From: Streptomyces sp. Ru62
GTDB taxonomy: Bacteria; Actinomycetota; Actinomycetes; Streptomycetales; Streptomycetaceae
Assembly (NCBI RefSeq): GCF_002920615.1
Contig: NZ_PQSU01000020.1
Coordinates: forward strand, 124,001-188,000
DNA length: 64,000 nucleotides
Direction of reading: 5' to 3'
Part shown: positions 25,501 through 33,536 of the stretch, piece by piece
Layout: the number at the start of each line of letters is the position of its first letter
How positions within the stretch are numbered: position 1 is the first letter of the stretch
The notes under the pieces: generated by a model
What the model saw: the letters and a program-made list of their open reading frames with translations, nothing else
The model's database searches: none
Told to the model about the DNA's origin: nothing
Translations under genes and position numbers: made by a program

Positions 25501-27314
25501 CGGTGCTCTTCGTCGTAGGTGAACCGCAGGGGCACGCCCCGGGAGCCCGACACGCCCACGAGGTCGTGGGACCCGTCGTACGCGAACGAGGCGACCCGGA
25601 CCGGGCCGTCGGGGGTCTCCACGTCGAGGGCCGTCACCCGGGCGTGATCCGTGTCCCGGGTGACGCGCACGCGGTAACCGCCCTCGTGGACGAGGGCCGT
25701 GGGCAGGCCGTCGTCGTCGCGGTCGAACCGCACGCCGTTGCCGTTGCGGTCCTCGATGTCCCTGAGCCAGTACAGGCCGCCCGAGGAGTACGGGCTGCCG
25801 GTGAAGCGGCGGGTCACACCGGAGCGGACGTCGGTCGTGGCGTACGTGACCTCGCCGAGCGCCGACCGCTCGACGAAGGTGAGGGCGATCCGCTCGCCCT
25901 CCGCCGGCAGCACCTCCTCGCCCGCCTCGTGCGGCAGGCGCGGATACACGAGCAGGGACCCGTCGGGGCGGGCCCAGACGGCGCCGGTGCCGGCCGGCTC
26001 CAGCCGTTCGTCCAGCGTGGAGGCCCAGCTGGGGCCGAAGCAGTGCCCGTACCCGTAACCGGATATGTGGGTGCGCCACACCACCAGCGGCAGGACTCCG
26101 GGCAGTGCGAGGTCCGTCTGTGAGAGCACCATCTCGCCGCTCGCGAGGTCGACCGGGTCGGTCTTGCAGCGGCGCTGTACCAGGGCGATCGACTTCTCGC
26201 GGACGCTGTCCAGCGCCGTGCGCAGCGACGCGGGGCGCTTGCCGCCCGGTCCGCCGGCCCGCCCGTGGCCGCCTCCGTCGCCGCCCTTCCTGCCGCCGTC
26301 GATGGCGTCGACCCGGTCACGGACGCCGAGGTCGATGCCCTTGTGCAGGCGGGAGGTGGCCTTCACCCGCTCGGGGATGGTCTCGGTGACATGCTTGGCG
26401 ATCTTGGACAGGGCCTTCTCCGTGCCCTTCAGGGCGCCGTCGAGGACCGAGTCGAAAGCCCTGGTGAAGGGGTCCCTGCCGTGCGTGCGGCCGAATGCGC
26501 CCCTGGCCTTCACCAGCGAGCCCGAGCCGGCCCGGTGCAGCTCACCACCGTGGAAGGAGACCTTGCCGGCGCCGTCCTCGAACTCGGCGTGGTCGATGAC
26601 GGTCCGCTTGCCGGCCCCGCCCCCGCCGCCTCCTCCGCCGCCGGCGGAGGCCAGCTGCATGCCGCCGCCGTGCTTGCCGCCGGGTCCGCCCGAGCCCCCG
26701 GCGCCGTCCGGGTGACCGTCGCCCGGCGCGGGCGGCAGCGAGAAGGCGCCGTCCACGAGGTCGAAGACCATGTCCTCGACCATGGCCTCCAGCTTGGCGT
26801 TGACCGGCTCGGTCACCCGTGCCACCAGCTCGTCCACGATCCGGTCGGCGGCCTCGTCGATGATCCGTTTGATCGCCTGACGCAAGGCCGCGGTCTCGGC
26901 CGCCCCGATGACCGCCGACAGACCACCGGTGACGACGGCCAGACCCACCGAGATGCCCAACGAGGCGGCCATCGCACCGAGTTCTATCTCGGCCTTGGTC
27001 TTCATCCCGAAGATGATGTCCGCGACCACGTCGCACGCGTCCGCGAACAACCGGGCTATCTCCGGGACCTTCTCCAGGTGCCCCGCCTTGACCTGCGACC
27101 AGTGCTTCTCCATGGCCTCGACGGCCCACCCCTGCGACGAGGACAGGATCCGGGACACCGCCAGGTGCGCGTCACCGCCATGGCCCTCGAACTTGTCCGC
27201 GAAGTCCCGCATGGCGTCCGCCATGTCGCGGTAGTCGTCCTCGTCGACGTTCGGCCAGTTGATCCCGATGAAGTCCAGGATCTCGTCGGCCCATCCGGGC
27301 AGAACGTAACCCAT
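22599..27314 (-). CDS. RHS/YD-repeat polymorphic toxin with a putative nuclease tip
   Basis: 1571 residues without a signal peptide. Residues 1-110 are a helical WXG100-like region (W-A-D-E-I-L-D-F-I-G, then D-A-M-R-D-F-A-D-K-F), which suggests export by the type VII (ESX) route; a hydrophobic Gly/Ala stretch follows at 115-145 and a Gly-rich linker at 205-245. A DUF6531-like block starts near 382 (K-T-D-P-V-D-L-A-S-G-E-M-V). YD repeats (Y-x-Y-D-x-x-G-R/N) fill about 490-1345 and build the shell. The core end F-P-G-Q-Y-A-D-P-E-T-G-L-H-Y-N is near 1357 and the tip begins after P-E-G-L at about 1408. The tip has N-H-I-P-A near 1446 and D-H-E-Q near 1487, compatible with an HNH/EndoVII-like nuclease. 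Confidence 0.88.
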   Translation of the reverse strand: MGYVLPGWADEILDFIGINWPNVDEDDYRDMADAMRDFADKFEGHGGDAHLAVSRILSSSQGWAVEAMEKHWSQVKAGHLEKVPEIARLFADACDVVADIIFGMKTKAEIELGAMAASLGISVGLAVVTGGLSAVIGAAETAALRQAIKRIIDEAADRIVDELVARVTEPVNAKLEAMVEDMVFDLVDGAFSLPPAPGDGHPDGAGGSGGPGGKHGGGMQLASAGGGGGGGGGAGKRTVIDHAEFEDGAGKVSFHGGELHRAGSGSLVKARGAFGRTHGRDPFTRAFDSVLDGALKGTEKALSKIAKHVTETIPERVKATSRLHKGIDLGVRDRVDAIDGGRKGGDGGGHGRAGGPGGKRPASLRTALDSVREKSIALVQRRCKTDPVDLASGEMVLSQTDLALPGVLPLVVWRTHISGYGYGHCFGPSWASTLDERLEPAGTGAVWARPDGSLLVYPRLPHEAGEEVLPAEGERIALTFVERSALGEVTYATTDVRSGVTRRFTGSPYSSGGLYWLRDIEDRNGNGVRFDRDDDGLPTALVHEGGYRVRVTRDTDHARVTALDVETPDGPVRVASFAYDGSHDLVGVSGSRGVPLRFTYDEEHRVTSWTDRNGHTYRYVYDAAGRVVETIGPDGALSSRFVYDTAARETRFTDSTGAVTVTRFNPLRQTLSETDPLGNTVHFEWDRHDNLLSRTDELGHTARFTYDDAGNLLAVHYPDGRRASATYNALHLPETTTGPDGAVWRNVFDERGNRTAVVAPDGTATTFTHHVTGAVATVTFPTGETETRTHDEAGLTLSVTDPRGATYAVRRDAFGRPYESVDPAGSVTRLEWTADGWLTRRTAPDGATESWTYDEEGNCLTHTDPLGGVTRFEYTWFDQLAARTGRDGARYEFTYDTELRLSTVRNPQGKVWSYRYGPSGRTDSETDFDGRTTRYEYDAAGRLVARTTPLGQRIALTFDAVGNVLAKDAGGVVTRYTYDEADRLVAAVSPASSLALERDALGRLLAETVDGHSMRYGYDRHGELVSRTTPTGATTSYSYDDAGNRVRVDLAGHTVGFTHDLLGRETRRTVGRGPAPVTLTSEWDVTGRLAARSLTTPRGTLRDRSYGYRADGFLTDITDRQDGPDWHIDLDPVGRPLGVTAGDWSERYAYDAAGNQTDAHWPARAPHSGSRGTRVYDGTRLLGGDGVRYEYDGAGRVVLRQKRRLSRKPDTWRYTWDAEDRLVSCTTPDGTEWRYSYDALGRRTAKHRMRPDGQGVAATVRFAWDGTQLAEETDTATGVTLTWEYEGPQPMAQLERRLPADAGRREVDSRFFAIVTDLIGTPTELVDETGDVAWYKRSTVWGITARNRDARAHTPLRFPGQYADPETGLHYNLHRHYDPETARYVSADPLGLVPAPNPAAYVVNPHTWMDPEGLVAKGCTQDGGWYGGLLPANRMANGRTYPQRMEVNHIPAKSAYKDVIEPGFYMANKPHRKQKVNNGPAIRMEQADHEQLYSTGYHLQAQAWQQYQRELINQGRITEAMRMDIDDIKRRFPGKYDRHIEEMVAGLKHNKPLQDMLKKRGWTIDESALLA

Positions 27315-27426
27315 CCCCTGTGTGCCTTCCCGTTACCCAGAAGCCGTTCGCACATGCGATCCGCATGCATACACCTTCGAACACTAGTCGGCAACAGGGA
27401 AGGACTGCACGTGACATGACAGTAGG

Positions 27427-28092
27427 TCAGCCGGGCGTCACCAAACGCGCCTCGTACGCGAACACCGCCGCCTGGGTGCGGTCGCGCAGGCCCAGCTTCA
27501 CCAGGATCCGGCTCACATGGGTCTTGATCGTCGACTCCGCCACCACCAGGCGTCCGGCGATCTCCGCGTTCGACAGGCCCTGGGCGATCAGGACCAGTAC
27601 CTCCGTCTCGCGTTCCGTCAGTTCCCCGTACGCCGCCTGGGCCGCCGGCATCAGCCGGGGGGTGTCCGCAAGGCGGGAGAACTCCGTGATCAGGCGCCTG
27701 GTGACCGAGGGGGCCAGCAGGGCGTCGCCCGCCGCCACCACCCGCACCGCGTCGGCCAGTTGGCGCGCCGAGGCGTCCTTGAGGAGGAAGCCGGAGGCCC
27801 CCGCCCGCAGCGCCTGGTACACGTACTCGTCCAGGTCGAACGTGGTCAGCACCAGCACCTTCGCCGTCCCGTCGGCCGCGACGATCTCCCGGGTCGCCTC
27901 GATGCCGTTCAGCTCCGGCATGCGGATGTCCATCAGCACGACGTCCGGGGACAGTTCACGGACCCGGTCCACCGCCTCCCTGCCGTTGACCGCCTCACCG
28001 ACGACCTCGATGCCCGGCATCGCGTTCAGCAGCACCGAGAATCCCTCGCGGACCATCATCTGGTCGTCCGCGATCAGCACCCGGATCGTCAT
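27427..28092 (-). CDS. NarL/LuxR-type response regulator
   Basis: 221 residues. The receiver domain has the acidic pair Asp9-Asp10, the phosphorylated Asp55 in V-V-L-M-D-I-R-M-P, Thr in L-T-T-F-D and Lys in L-L-K-D-A. The C-terminal LuxR helix-turn-helix reads L-T-E-R-E-T-E-V-L-V-L-I-A-Q-G-L-S-N-A-E-I-A-G-R-L-V-V-A-E-S-T-I/K-T-H-V-S. The ATG at 28090-28092 overlaps the stop of the kinase gene; reading further upstream in this frame is not coding. It pairs with the kinase as a two-component system whose targets are not visible here. Confidence 0.93.
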   Translation of the reverse strand: MTIRVLIADDQMMVREGFSVLLNAMPGIEVVGEAVNGREAVDRVRELSPDVVLMDIRMPELNGIEATREIVAADGTAKVLVLTTFDLDEYVYQALRAGASGFLLKDASARQLADAVRVVAAGDALLAPSVTRRLITEFSRLADTPRLMPAAQAAYGELTERETEVLVLIAQGLSNAEIAGRLVVAESTIKTHVSRILVKLGLRDRTQAAVFAYEARLVTPG

Positions 28093-29441
28093 GCCCCACC
28101 CTCGATCGCGGGGACCGCCGCCGGCACCGGCAGGAACACCGCCACCTCGTAACCCCCGTCGTCCGTGGCGGCCGCCGTCATCTCGCCGTTCAGCATCGAG
28201 ACCCGCTCCCGCATGCCCGTGATGCCGTGCCCGGCCCCGGGCGAGGGCTTCACCAGGTTCGGCGCCGGGGCCGGACCGTTGACTATCCGCAGGCCCAGAC
28301 CGCCCAGGACATAGCCGATCTCGACGCGGGCGCCCGCGCCGGGCGCGTGCCGCAGGGTGTTGCTCAGCGCCTCCTGCACGATGCGGTACGCCGACAGCTC
28401 CACTCCCTGCGGCAGCTCCCGCACCGCGCCCGTCACCACCTTCTCCACCTCCAGACCGGCCTCCCGCACGTTCGCGAGCAGCCCGTCCAGGTCGGCCAGG
28501 GTGGGCTGCGGGGCGTCCGGGGCCTCGTAGTCCTCGGCGCGGACCACCCCGAGGACCCGGCGCAGCTCGGTCAGCGCCGCCACCGCGTTCTCCCGGATGG
28601 TGGCGAACGCCTTCTCCAGCTCCGGCGGCGGGTTCTCCACCCGGTACGGCGCGGCCTCCGCCTGGATGGCGACTACCGACATGTGGTGGGCCACCACGTC
28701 GTGCAGTTCGCGGGCGATCGTCGTGCGCTCCTCCAACAGGGTGCGCCGCGAGCGCTCGTGCTCGGTCACCGACTGCTGGGCGGTCACCTCCTGCTCGGCC
28801 TCCCGGCGCACGTGCCGGACCGTGACGACCAGCAGGGCCAGCGCGGACAGCACCAGCATGGGGCCGGTGTCGGTGTTGTCGTTCCCGTAGCCGAAGAGGG
28901 TCTCGGCCCAGAAGCCGTACAGCGCGGTGAGCAGCCACATCCAGCCCGCCGTGCGCGGGCGGGTCCGGCTCGCCACGATCGTGAGCACCAGCAGGTGGGA
29001 GACGAAGCCGCCCGGCGGCCAGGGCCGGCCGCCCCAGTCGCCGCTGAGGACCGAGGCGACCGTCGTCGCGGCGAACGACAGCCAGAACGCGCCGACCGGA
29101 CGCACCAGGGTCAGCAGCACCGGGGCCAGAGCGAGCAGCCCGCACAGCAGGGACGGCCCGCCGATGTCGGTGTTCACCGTGCCGACGAGCAGCGCCACGA
29201 GCCCGCCGGCCACCACCACCGCGTGCGGGGTCCAGGCCGCGCGCGCCCGCATCCGGTCGGACAGGTGGCGGGTGAGGCGGCCGTCCACCGCCATGCGGGG
29301 CAGCGGCCGGTAGGCGAAGGCGTCGTGGAACAGGTCCTGCCGCAGCCCGCGCAGGGCGTCCACGGCCAGCCGGAACTCAGGACTGCGCGGCCGGCCGGCC
29401 GCGCCCGGCGGTGTCGTCTGCGTGTGCGTCGTCTCGGTCAC
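28089..29441 (-). CDS. Membrane sensor histidine kinase, HisKA_3 type
   Basis: 450 residues from GTG 29439-29441, the start that gives V-T-E-T-T-H-T-Q; the open frame upstream is not conserved-looking. Five to six membrane helices occupy about 75-215 with very short loops, so the signal is probably sensed in the membrane. The dimerisation domain has E-R-T-T-I-A-R-E-L-H-D-V-V-A-H-H with the phosphorylated His247, and the ATPase part shows Q-E-A-L-S-N-T-L-R-H-A and G-A-G-H-G-I-T-G-M-R-E-R. TACCGT stands 10 bases before the GTG on the minus strand, so the mRNA may be leaderless. Confidence 0.9.
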   Translation of the reverse strand: MTETTHTQTTPPGAAGRPRSPEFRLAVDALRGLRQDLFHDAFAYRPLPRMAVDGRLTRHLSDRMRARAAWTPHAVVVAGGLVALLVGTVNTDIGGPSLLCGLLALAPVLLTLVRPVGAFWLSFAATTVASVLSGDWGGRPWPPGGFVSHLLVLTIVASRTRPRTAGWMWLLTALYGFWAETLFGYGNDNTDTGPMLVLSALALLVVTVRHVRREAEQEVTAQQSVTEHERSRRTLLEERTTIARELHDVVAHHMSVVAIQAEAAPYRVENPPPELEKAFATIRENAVAALTELRRVLGVVRAEDYEAPDAPQPTLADLDGLLANVREAGLEVEKVVTGAVRELPQGVELSAYRIVQEALSNTLRHAPGAGARVEIGYVLGGLGLRIVNGPAPAPNLVKPSPGAGHGITGMRERVSMLNGEMTAAATDDGGYEVAVFLPVPAAVPAIEGGA

Positions 29442-29544
29442 GTGCCACACGGTAAGCGGGCAGCGGACTCCCGGTCGTCCCCTTGGAGGGGGGTCCTCCC
29501 GGGTCCGTCTCAAGTACTACGCAGGCCGTGGGGTACGTCGGCTG

Positions 29545-30444
29545 TCACCAGGCGAGCTGGGCGATCTCCTCCGCCACCACCGCGCAGGCATCCGTCGCCG
29601 GGTCGATCAGCGGGAAGTGGCCCACGTCCCGGAGGAGGGTGAGGCCGACCATCTCGCCCGCCTTCGCCGCGGCGTCCGCGTAGGACTCGGCCACCGGCTC
29701 CGGGACGACCAGGTCGGCGCGGCCCTGGACGAGGGTCGTGGCGATGCCCGTCGGCAGGAGCAGCACCGGGTCCGCGTACGGGCGCCGGTCGGCGAAGGCG
29801 TCGGGGCCGCCGAGGAGTTGCAGGGACGCGTGCGCGCAGACCTCCAGCTTCTCCGCGACCTCGAAGTCCGCGATGGGGGCGAGCGCGACGACGCCACGGA
29901 GATCGGCGGGACCGTCGGTGCGCCACGGGGCGTCCGGGGGGAGGACGTGCCGGGCCGCCGCCCACAGCGCCAGGTGCCCGCCCGCCGAGTGGCCGGTCAG
30001 GACCGTACGGCGCGGGTCCGCCTGCGGCAGCGCCTCGCGGACCAGGGCGGGCAGGGCGTCCAGGGCCGCCGCGACGTCGTCGAAGGTGTCGGGCCAGCGG
30101 CCGGCCGGCGATGTGCCGTCCTCCGGGGCACCGGCTGAGCCCTCGCCGCCCCGTCTGTACTCCACGTTGGCCACCGCGAAGCCCCTGCGGGCCAGGTAGT
30201 GGGCGAAGGGGGTGATGTGGCGGCGGTCGTAGCAGGCGCGCCAGGCGCCGCCGTGCAGGACGACGACCAGCGGGGCGAGCGCGCCGGGAGCGGTGGAGTC
30301 CGGTCCTGTGCGGGGAGCGTAGAAGTCGATCACCTGGTCGGGGTGGTCACCGTACGCGGCGGTGACGTCGGGGTCGACCGGGGAGTGCGAGAAGGCCGAC
30401 TCCTCTTCGGCGGCGGCGCGGGCTGCGGCGGCGTCGTCCGGCAT
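29545..30444 (-). CDS. kynB: Alpha/beta hydrolase, probable kynurenine formamidase
   Basis: 299 residues. The oxyanion motif H-G-G-A-W and the nucleophile elbow G-H-S-A-G-G-H are typical of the carboxylesterase/formamidase group; a late Asp (V-Q-G-R-A-D) and His (V-G-H-F) complete the triad. It lies behind kynureninase and tryptophan 2,3-dioxygenase on the same strand, exactly where hydrolysis of N-formylkynurenine is needed. The 232-base gap to kynU, which contains hairpins, means it may have its own promoter. A generic esterase role cannot be excluded from sequence alone, so the symbol is assigned by context. Confidence 0.75.
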   Translation of the reverse strand: MPDDAAAARAAAEEESAFSHSPVDPDVTAAYGDHPDQVIDFYAPRTGPDSTAPGALAPLVVVLHGGAWRACYDRRHITPFAHYLARRGFAVANVEYRRGGEGSAGAPEDGTSPAGRWPDTFDDVAAALDALPALVREALPQADPRRTVLTGHSAGGHLALWAAARHVLPPDAPWRTDGPADLRGVVALAPIADFEVAEKLEVCAHASLQLLGGPDAFADRRPYADPVLLLPTGIATTLVQGRADLVVPEPVAESYADAAAKAGEMVGLTLLRDVGHFPLIDPATDACAVVAEEIAQLAW

Positions 30445-30676
30445 GCTCCAACCTCTCAGCGACGATGGGGTACCTCCCAGGCCGTCGGCACTGGGGAGGG
30501 TTTGGCGGACCAGGGGGGAGATCGGCCGTTGGCGGGGACGGTATCAGGCAGGTGACGTGCGGGGACACGGGGATGTGACGCGCTGTGAGGCCGTCCCCTT
30601 CTCCAGGCCCCCGCAGGGCCCGCTGCGGGGCCGGGCAAGCCGGGCCCGCGCCCGGTGCCCCGCCCCCGCCCCGCGA

Positions 30677-31861
30677 CTACGCCAGCTCCTCCCCCAGCAC
30701 CCGCGCCGCCCGCTCCACGTCCCGGAAGCCCACGTACAGCGGGGTGAAGCCGAAGCGGAGGACGTCGGGGTGGCGGAAGTCGCCCACCACACCGCGGGCG
30801 ATCAGGCGCTTCATCACCTCGCCCGCGTCCGGGCAGCGCAGGGCGATCTGGCTGCCGCGCTCCGCGTGCCGCACGGGGGTCACGCACTCCACCCGGCCCG
30901 GCTCGGTGTACTCGTCCACGCACCGCAGGAAGAAGTCCGTCAGCGCCAGGGACTTGGCGCGGACGGCGTCGACGGACACCCCGTCCCAGACGTCGAGGGC
31001 GGCCTCCAGCGCCAGCAGGGAGAGGATGTCCGGGGTGCCGACCCGGCCGCGCACCGCGCCCGCCGCCGGGGTGTACGACGGGCTCATGCCGAACGGCTCG
31101 GCGTGGGAGTTCCAGCCGGGCAGCGGGGAGTCGAAGCGGTCCTGCAACTCCCGCCGCACGTACAGGTACGCCGGTGAACCCGGGCCGCCGTTGAGGTACT
31201 TGTAGGTGCAACCGACCGCGAGGTCCACGCCGTGCTCGTCCAGGCCCACCGGCAGCGCGCCCGCGCTGTGGCACAGGTCCCAGACCGCGAGGGCCCCGCA
31301 GGCGTGGACCGCGCCGGTGAGCGCCGGGAGGTCGTGCAGCCGGCCGGTGCGGTAGTCGACGTGGTTGAGCAGCACCGCGGCCGTGCGGTCGCCCAGCGCG
31401 GACGGCACCTCGGCCGGGGTCACCGGACGCAGGGTGCGGCCGGTGAGCCGGGCCGCCGACTCGGCGATGTAGCCGTCGGTGGGGAAGGTCGTGGCGTCCA
31501 CCAGGAGTTCGTCGCGGCCGGCGTCCGCCATGCGGATCGCGGCGACCAGTGCCTTGAAGACGTTGACGCTGGTCGAGTCGCCGACGACGATCTGGCCGGG
31601 CGCCGCGCCGACCAGCGGGGCGATCCGGTCGCCGATCCGCTCGGGCGCCGTCCACCAGCCGCTCTCCTCCCAGGAGCGGATGCGCAGTTCGCCCCACTGG
31701 CGGCGGACGACGTCCGCGACCCGGTCGGGGACGTGCGCGGGCAGGGCGCCGAGGGAGTTGCCGTCGAGGTAGACCACCTCGTCGAGGACGAAGCGGTCCC
31801 GCAGGGGCGCCAGTTCGTCGGCCTGGTCCAGTTCCTTCGCGAGCAGGGGCAGCTCAGACAT
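30677..31861 (-). CDS. kynU: Kynureninase
   Basis: PLP enzyme that cleaves kynurenine to anthranilate and alanine. 394 residues from the ATG at 31859-31861, which overlaps the kynA stop by 8 bases. Family marks are V-Y-L-D-G-N-S-L-G near 30, G-D-S-T-S-V-N for the cofactor phosphate, W-D-L-C-H-S-A-G with the PLP-binding Asp, the lysine in C-T-Y-K-Y-L-N-G-G-P-G, and F-G-F-T-P-L-Y near the C-terminus. With kynA and the formamidase it makes anthranilate from tryptophan, for catabolism or as a precursor of secondary metabolites. Confidence 0.94.
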   Translation of the reverse strand: MSELPLLAKELDQADELAPLRDRFVLDEVVYLDGNSLGALPAHVPDRVADVVRRQWGELRIRSWEESGWWTAPERIGDRIAPLVGAAPGQIVVGDSTSVNVFKALVAAIRMADAGRDELLVDATTFPTDGYIAESAARLTGRTLRPVTPAEVPSALGDRTAAVLLNHVDYRTGRLHDLPALTGAVHACGALAVWDLCHSAGALPVGLDEHGVDLAVGCTYKYLNGGPGSPAYLYVRRELQDRFDSPLPGWNSHAEPFGMSPSYTPAAGAVRGRVGTPDILSLLALEAALDVWDGVSVDAVRAKSLALTDFFLRCVDEYTEPGRVECVTPVRHAERGSQIALRCPDAGEVMKRLIARGVVGDFRHPDVLRFGFTPLYVGFRDVERAARVLGEELA

Positions 31862-32702
31862 GGGACCTCGCCGTCCACAGCTCGGGGAACACGTTCTTGC
31901 GGGCGCGCTTCTCCAGCCAGGCCACACCGGCGGAGCCGCCCGTGCCGGCCTTGGCGCCCATCGCGCGCCGGGTGGCGACCAGGTGGTCGTTGCGCCAGCG
32001 CCAGACCAGTTCGGCCACGTCGCTCAACGCCTCGCCGAGGCGGGCGAGTTCGGCGTTCTGGTCGCCGGAGTAGATCTCCGTCCAGGCCGCCTCGACGGCG
32101 TCGGAGGGCTCGTAGCGCCGCGAGACGTCGCGGTGCAGCACGGCGTCGGGGATCGCGTGGCCGCGGCGCGCGAGGAGCCGTAGCACCTCGTCGTACAGGC
32201 TCGGCTCGTGCAGCGCCTTCTCCAGTTCCGCGTGGACGCGCGGGGCGCCGCGGTGCGGGACGAGCATGGACGCGGACTTCTCGCCGAGCAGGAACTCCAG
32301 GCGCCGGTACATCGCCGACTGGAAGCCGGAGCCCTCGCCGAGCGCGCCGCGGTAGGAGTTGAACTGCGCCGGGGTCAGCTGCCCGAGCGGCTTCCAGGAG
32401 GCGTTCAGGGCCTCCAGCTCGCGCACGGAACGCTTCAGCGCGGCGAGCGCGGTCGGCACGTCGTCCGCGCGGAGGGCCTGCGCGGCGGTCTCCCACTCGT
32501 GCACGATGACCGTGAACCACAGCTCCATGACCTGGGTGGTCACCAGGAAGACCATCTCTCCGGGATCGTCGGAGAGGGTGTGCTGAAGGTGGGTGAGGAC
32601 GTCCGCCTTGACGTAGTCCTCGTACGGCGTCGTCCCCGCGAAATCGAGATTCGGGGTCTCGGGCTCAGCGGCCTCGTAAGGGGGGTGAGCCTGTTGGGAC
32701 AT
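31854..32702 (-). CDS. kynA: Tryptophan 2,3-dioxygenase
   Basis: Haem enzyme that opens the indole ring of L-tryptophan to give N-formylkynurenine. 282 residues with the family landmarks P-N-L-D-F-A-G-T-T-P-Y-E-D-Y-V, F-L-V-T-T-Q-V-M-E-L-W-F, G-E-G-S-G-F-Q-S-A-M-Y-R-R-L-E and W-R-W-R-N-D-H-L-V-A-T-R-R-A-M-G with the haem-binding histidine. It is the first gene of the kyn set; the 205 bases upstream contain its promoter region and the DUF3151 terminator. Confidence 0.94.
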   Translation of the reverse strand: MSQQAHPPYEAAEPETPNLDFAGTTPYEDYVKADVLTHLQHTLSDDPGEMVFLVTTQVMELWFTVIVHEWETAAQALRADDVPTALAALKRSVRELEALNASWKPLGQLTPAQFNSYRGALGEGSGFQSAMYRRLEFLLGEKSASMLVPHRGAPRVHAELEKALHEPSLYDEVLRLLARRGHAIPDAVLHRDVSRRYEPSDAVEAAWTEIYSGDQNAELARLGEALSDVAELVWRWRNDHLVATRRAMGAKAGTGGSAGVAWLEKRARKNVFPELWTARSHV

Positions 32703-32836
32703 CGCTGTCTCCTGTTGTCACTCCGGGTAGCGGTCCGCCCCTGCCGATGCCGGCACGGGGGCCCCGGTCCCCACACGGAATCCTCCGCAATCCCCCCCCG
32801 TACGGCAAGGCCGATCATCATTGACCGAGCCCGGAG

Positions 32837-32884
32837 CCCCGGCCCCCGCGCCCCGGCGGAGCCGTCACGGCGCGGGGGCCGGGG
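32837..32884 (-). terminator. Terminator downstream of the DUF3151 gene
   Basis: CCCCGGCCCCCGCGCC (32837-32852) and GGCGCGGGGGCCGGGG (32869-32884) pair perfectly over 16 bases with a 16-base loop, between the DUF3151 stop and the kynA promoter region. Confidence 0.7.
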
Positions 32885-32907
32885 CGGACCCGTGCGTCAC
32901 CCGCGGG

Positions 32908-33321
32908 TCAGCCCAGGGTCTGGGCTGCCGTCGGCGAGGAGTCCTTCAGGAACTGCGTGCAGCGCTCGTACTCCTCCTGCTCGCCGATCGCCTGCGCGGC
33001 GCGGGCGAGGGCGTGCAGGGCGCGCAGGAAGCCGCGGTTGGGCTCGTGCTCCCACGGCACCGGTCCGTGACCCTTCCAGCCGCTGCGGCGCAGGGAGTCC
33101 AGGCCCCGGTGGTAGCCCGTACGGGCGTAGGCGTACGACTCCACGACCGAGCCCCGCTCGAACGCCTCGTCGGCGAGCTGGGCCCAGGCGAGGGAGGAGG
33201 CGGGGTACTTGGCGGCGACGTCCGCCGGCGCGGCGCCGTTCGCCAGGGCTTCGCGGGGCGCCGGGTCGTCGGGGAGCTGGGTCGGGGGCGGACCGCCGAG
33301 CAGGTTCTCGTGAATCGTCAT
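32908..33321 (-). CDS. DUF3151 family protein
   Basis: 137 residues from the ATG at 33319-33321. The order L-L-G-G-P-P-P-T-x-L-P, Y-P-A-S-S-L-A-W-A-x-L-A-D-E-A, Y-A-Y-A-R-T-G-Y-H-R-G-L-D-x-L-R-R-S-G-W-K-G and G-P-V-P-W-E-H-E-P-N-R-G-F-L-R is the actinobacterial DUF3151 family. It is helical and probably cytoplasmic; its function is unknown. In many actinomycetes it lies near fba, as here (the MFS gene separates them). Confidence 0.88.
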   Translation of the reverse strand: MTIHENLLGGPPPTQLPDDPAPREALANGAAPADVAAKYPASSLAWAQLADEAFERGSVVESYAYARTGYHRGLDSLRRSGWKGHGPVPWEHEPNRGFLRALHALARAAQAIGEQEEYERCTQFLKDSSPTAAQTLG

Positions 33322-33372
33322 GGCTTCAGTGTGACGCACAGCCACGGTGACCTGCCCGACGCGGGTCACGAG

Positions 33373-33500
33373 CGCCCCGAAGGGGCGCGGGGACGGCGCG
33401 ACCAACCCCCACAAGGCCGCAGCCGAAGAAACCACCGCACCTCCCCAGGGGCGCGGGGAACTGCGCGACCGGCCCCCACCGGACCGCAGCCGAAGGACCA
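33373..33500. repeat. Two tandemly placed copies (C and D) of the dispersed intergenic repeat
   Basis: Copy C (33373-33412) reads GCGCCCCGAAGGGGCGCGGG and continues GACGGCGCGACCAACCCCC; copy D (33446-33500) begins CCAGGGGCGCGGGGAACTGC and continues GCGACCGGCCCCCACCGGACCGCAGCCGAAGG in part. Both end in a GCCGCAGCCGAA-like tail (33416-33427 and 33484-33495). They occupy most of the 215-base gap between the DUF3151 and MFS genes. Confidence 0.65.
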
Positions 33501-33536
33501 CGGTCCCCCGCACCACGGCCGCAGAACCCCCCGCGC

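Noticed and set aside
23000..25900. Repeated DNA that could be mistaken for a CRISPR-like or tandem-repeat array
   Set aside because: The repetition comes from the degenerate YD protein repeats; unit lengths and sequence vary and no identical direct repeats with spacers occur.
23863..26123. Large open frames on both strands within the RHS gene
   Set aside because: They are shadow frames of the YD-repeat coding sequence, consisting of Arg/Pro/Gly-rich low-complexity translation.
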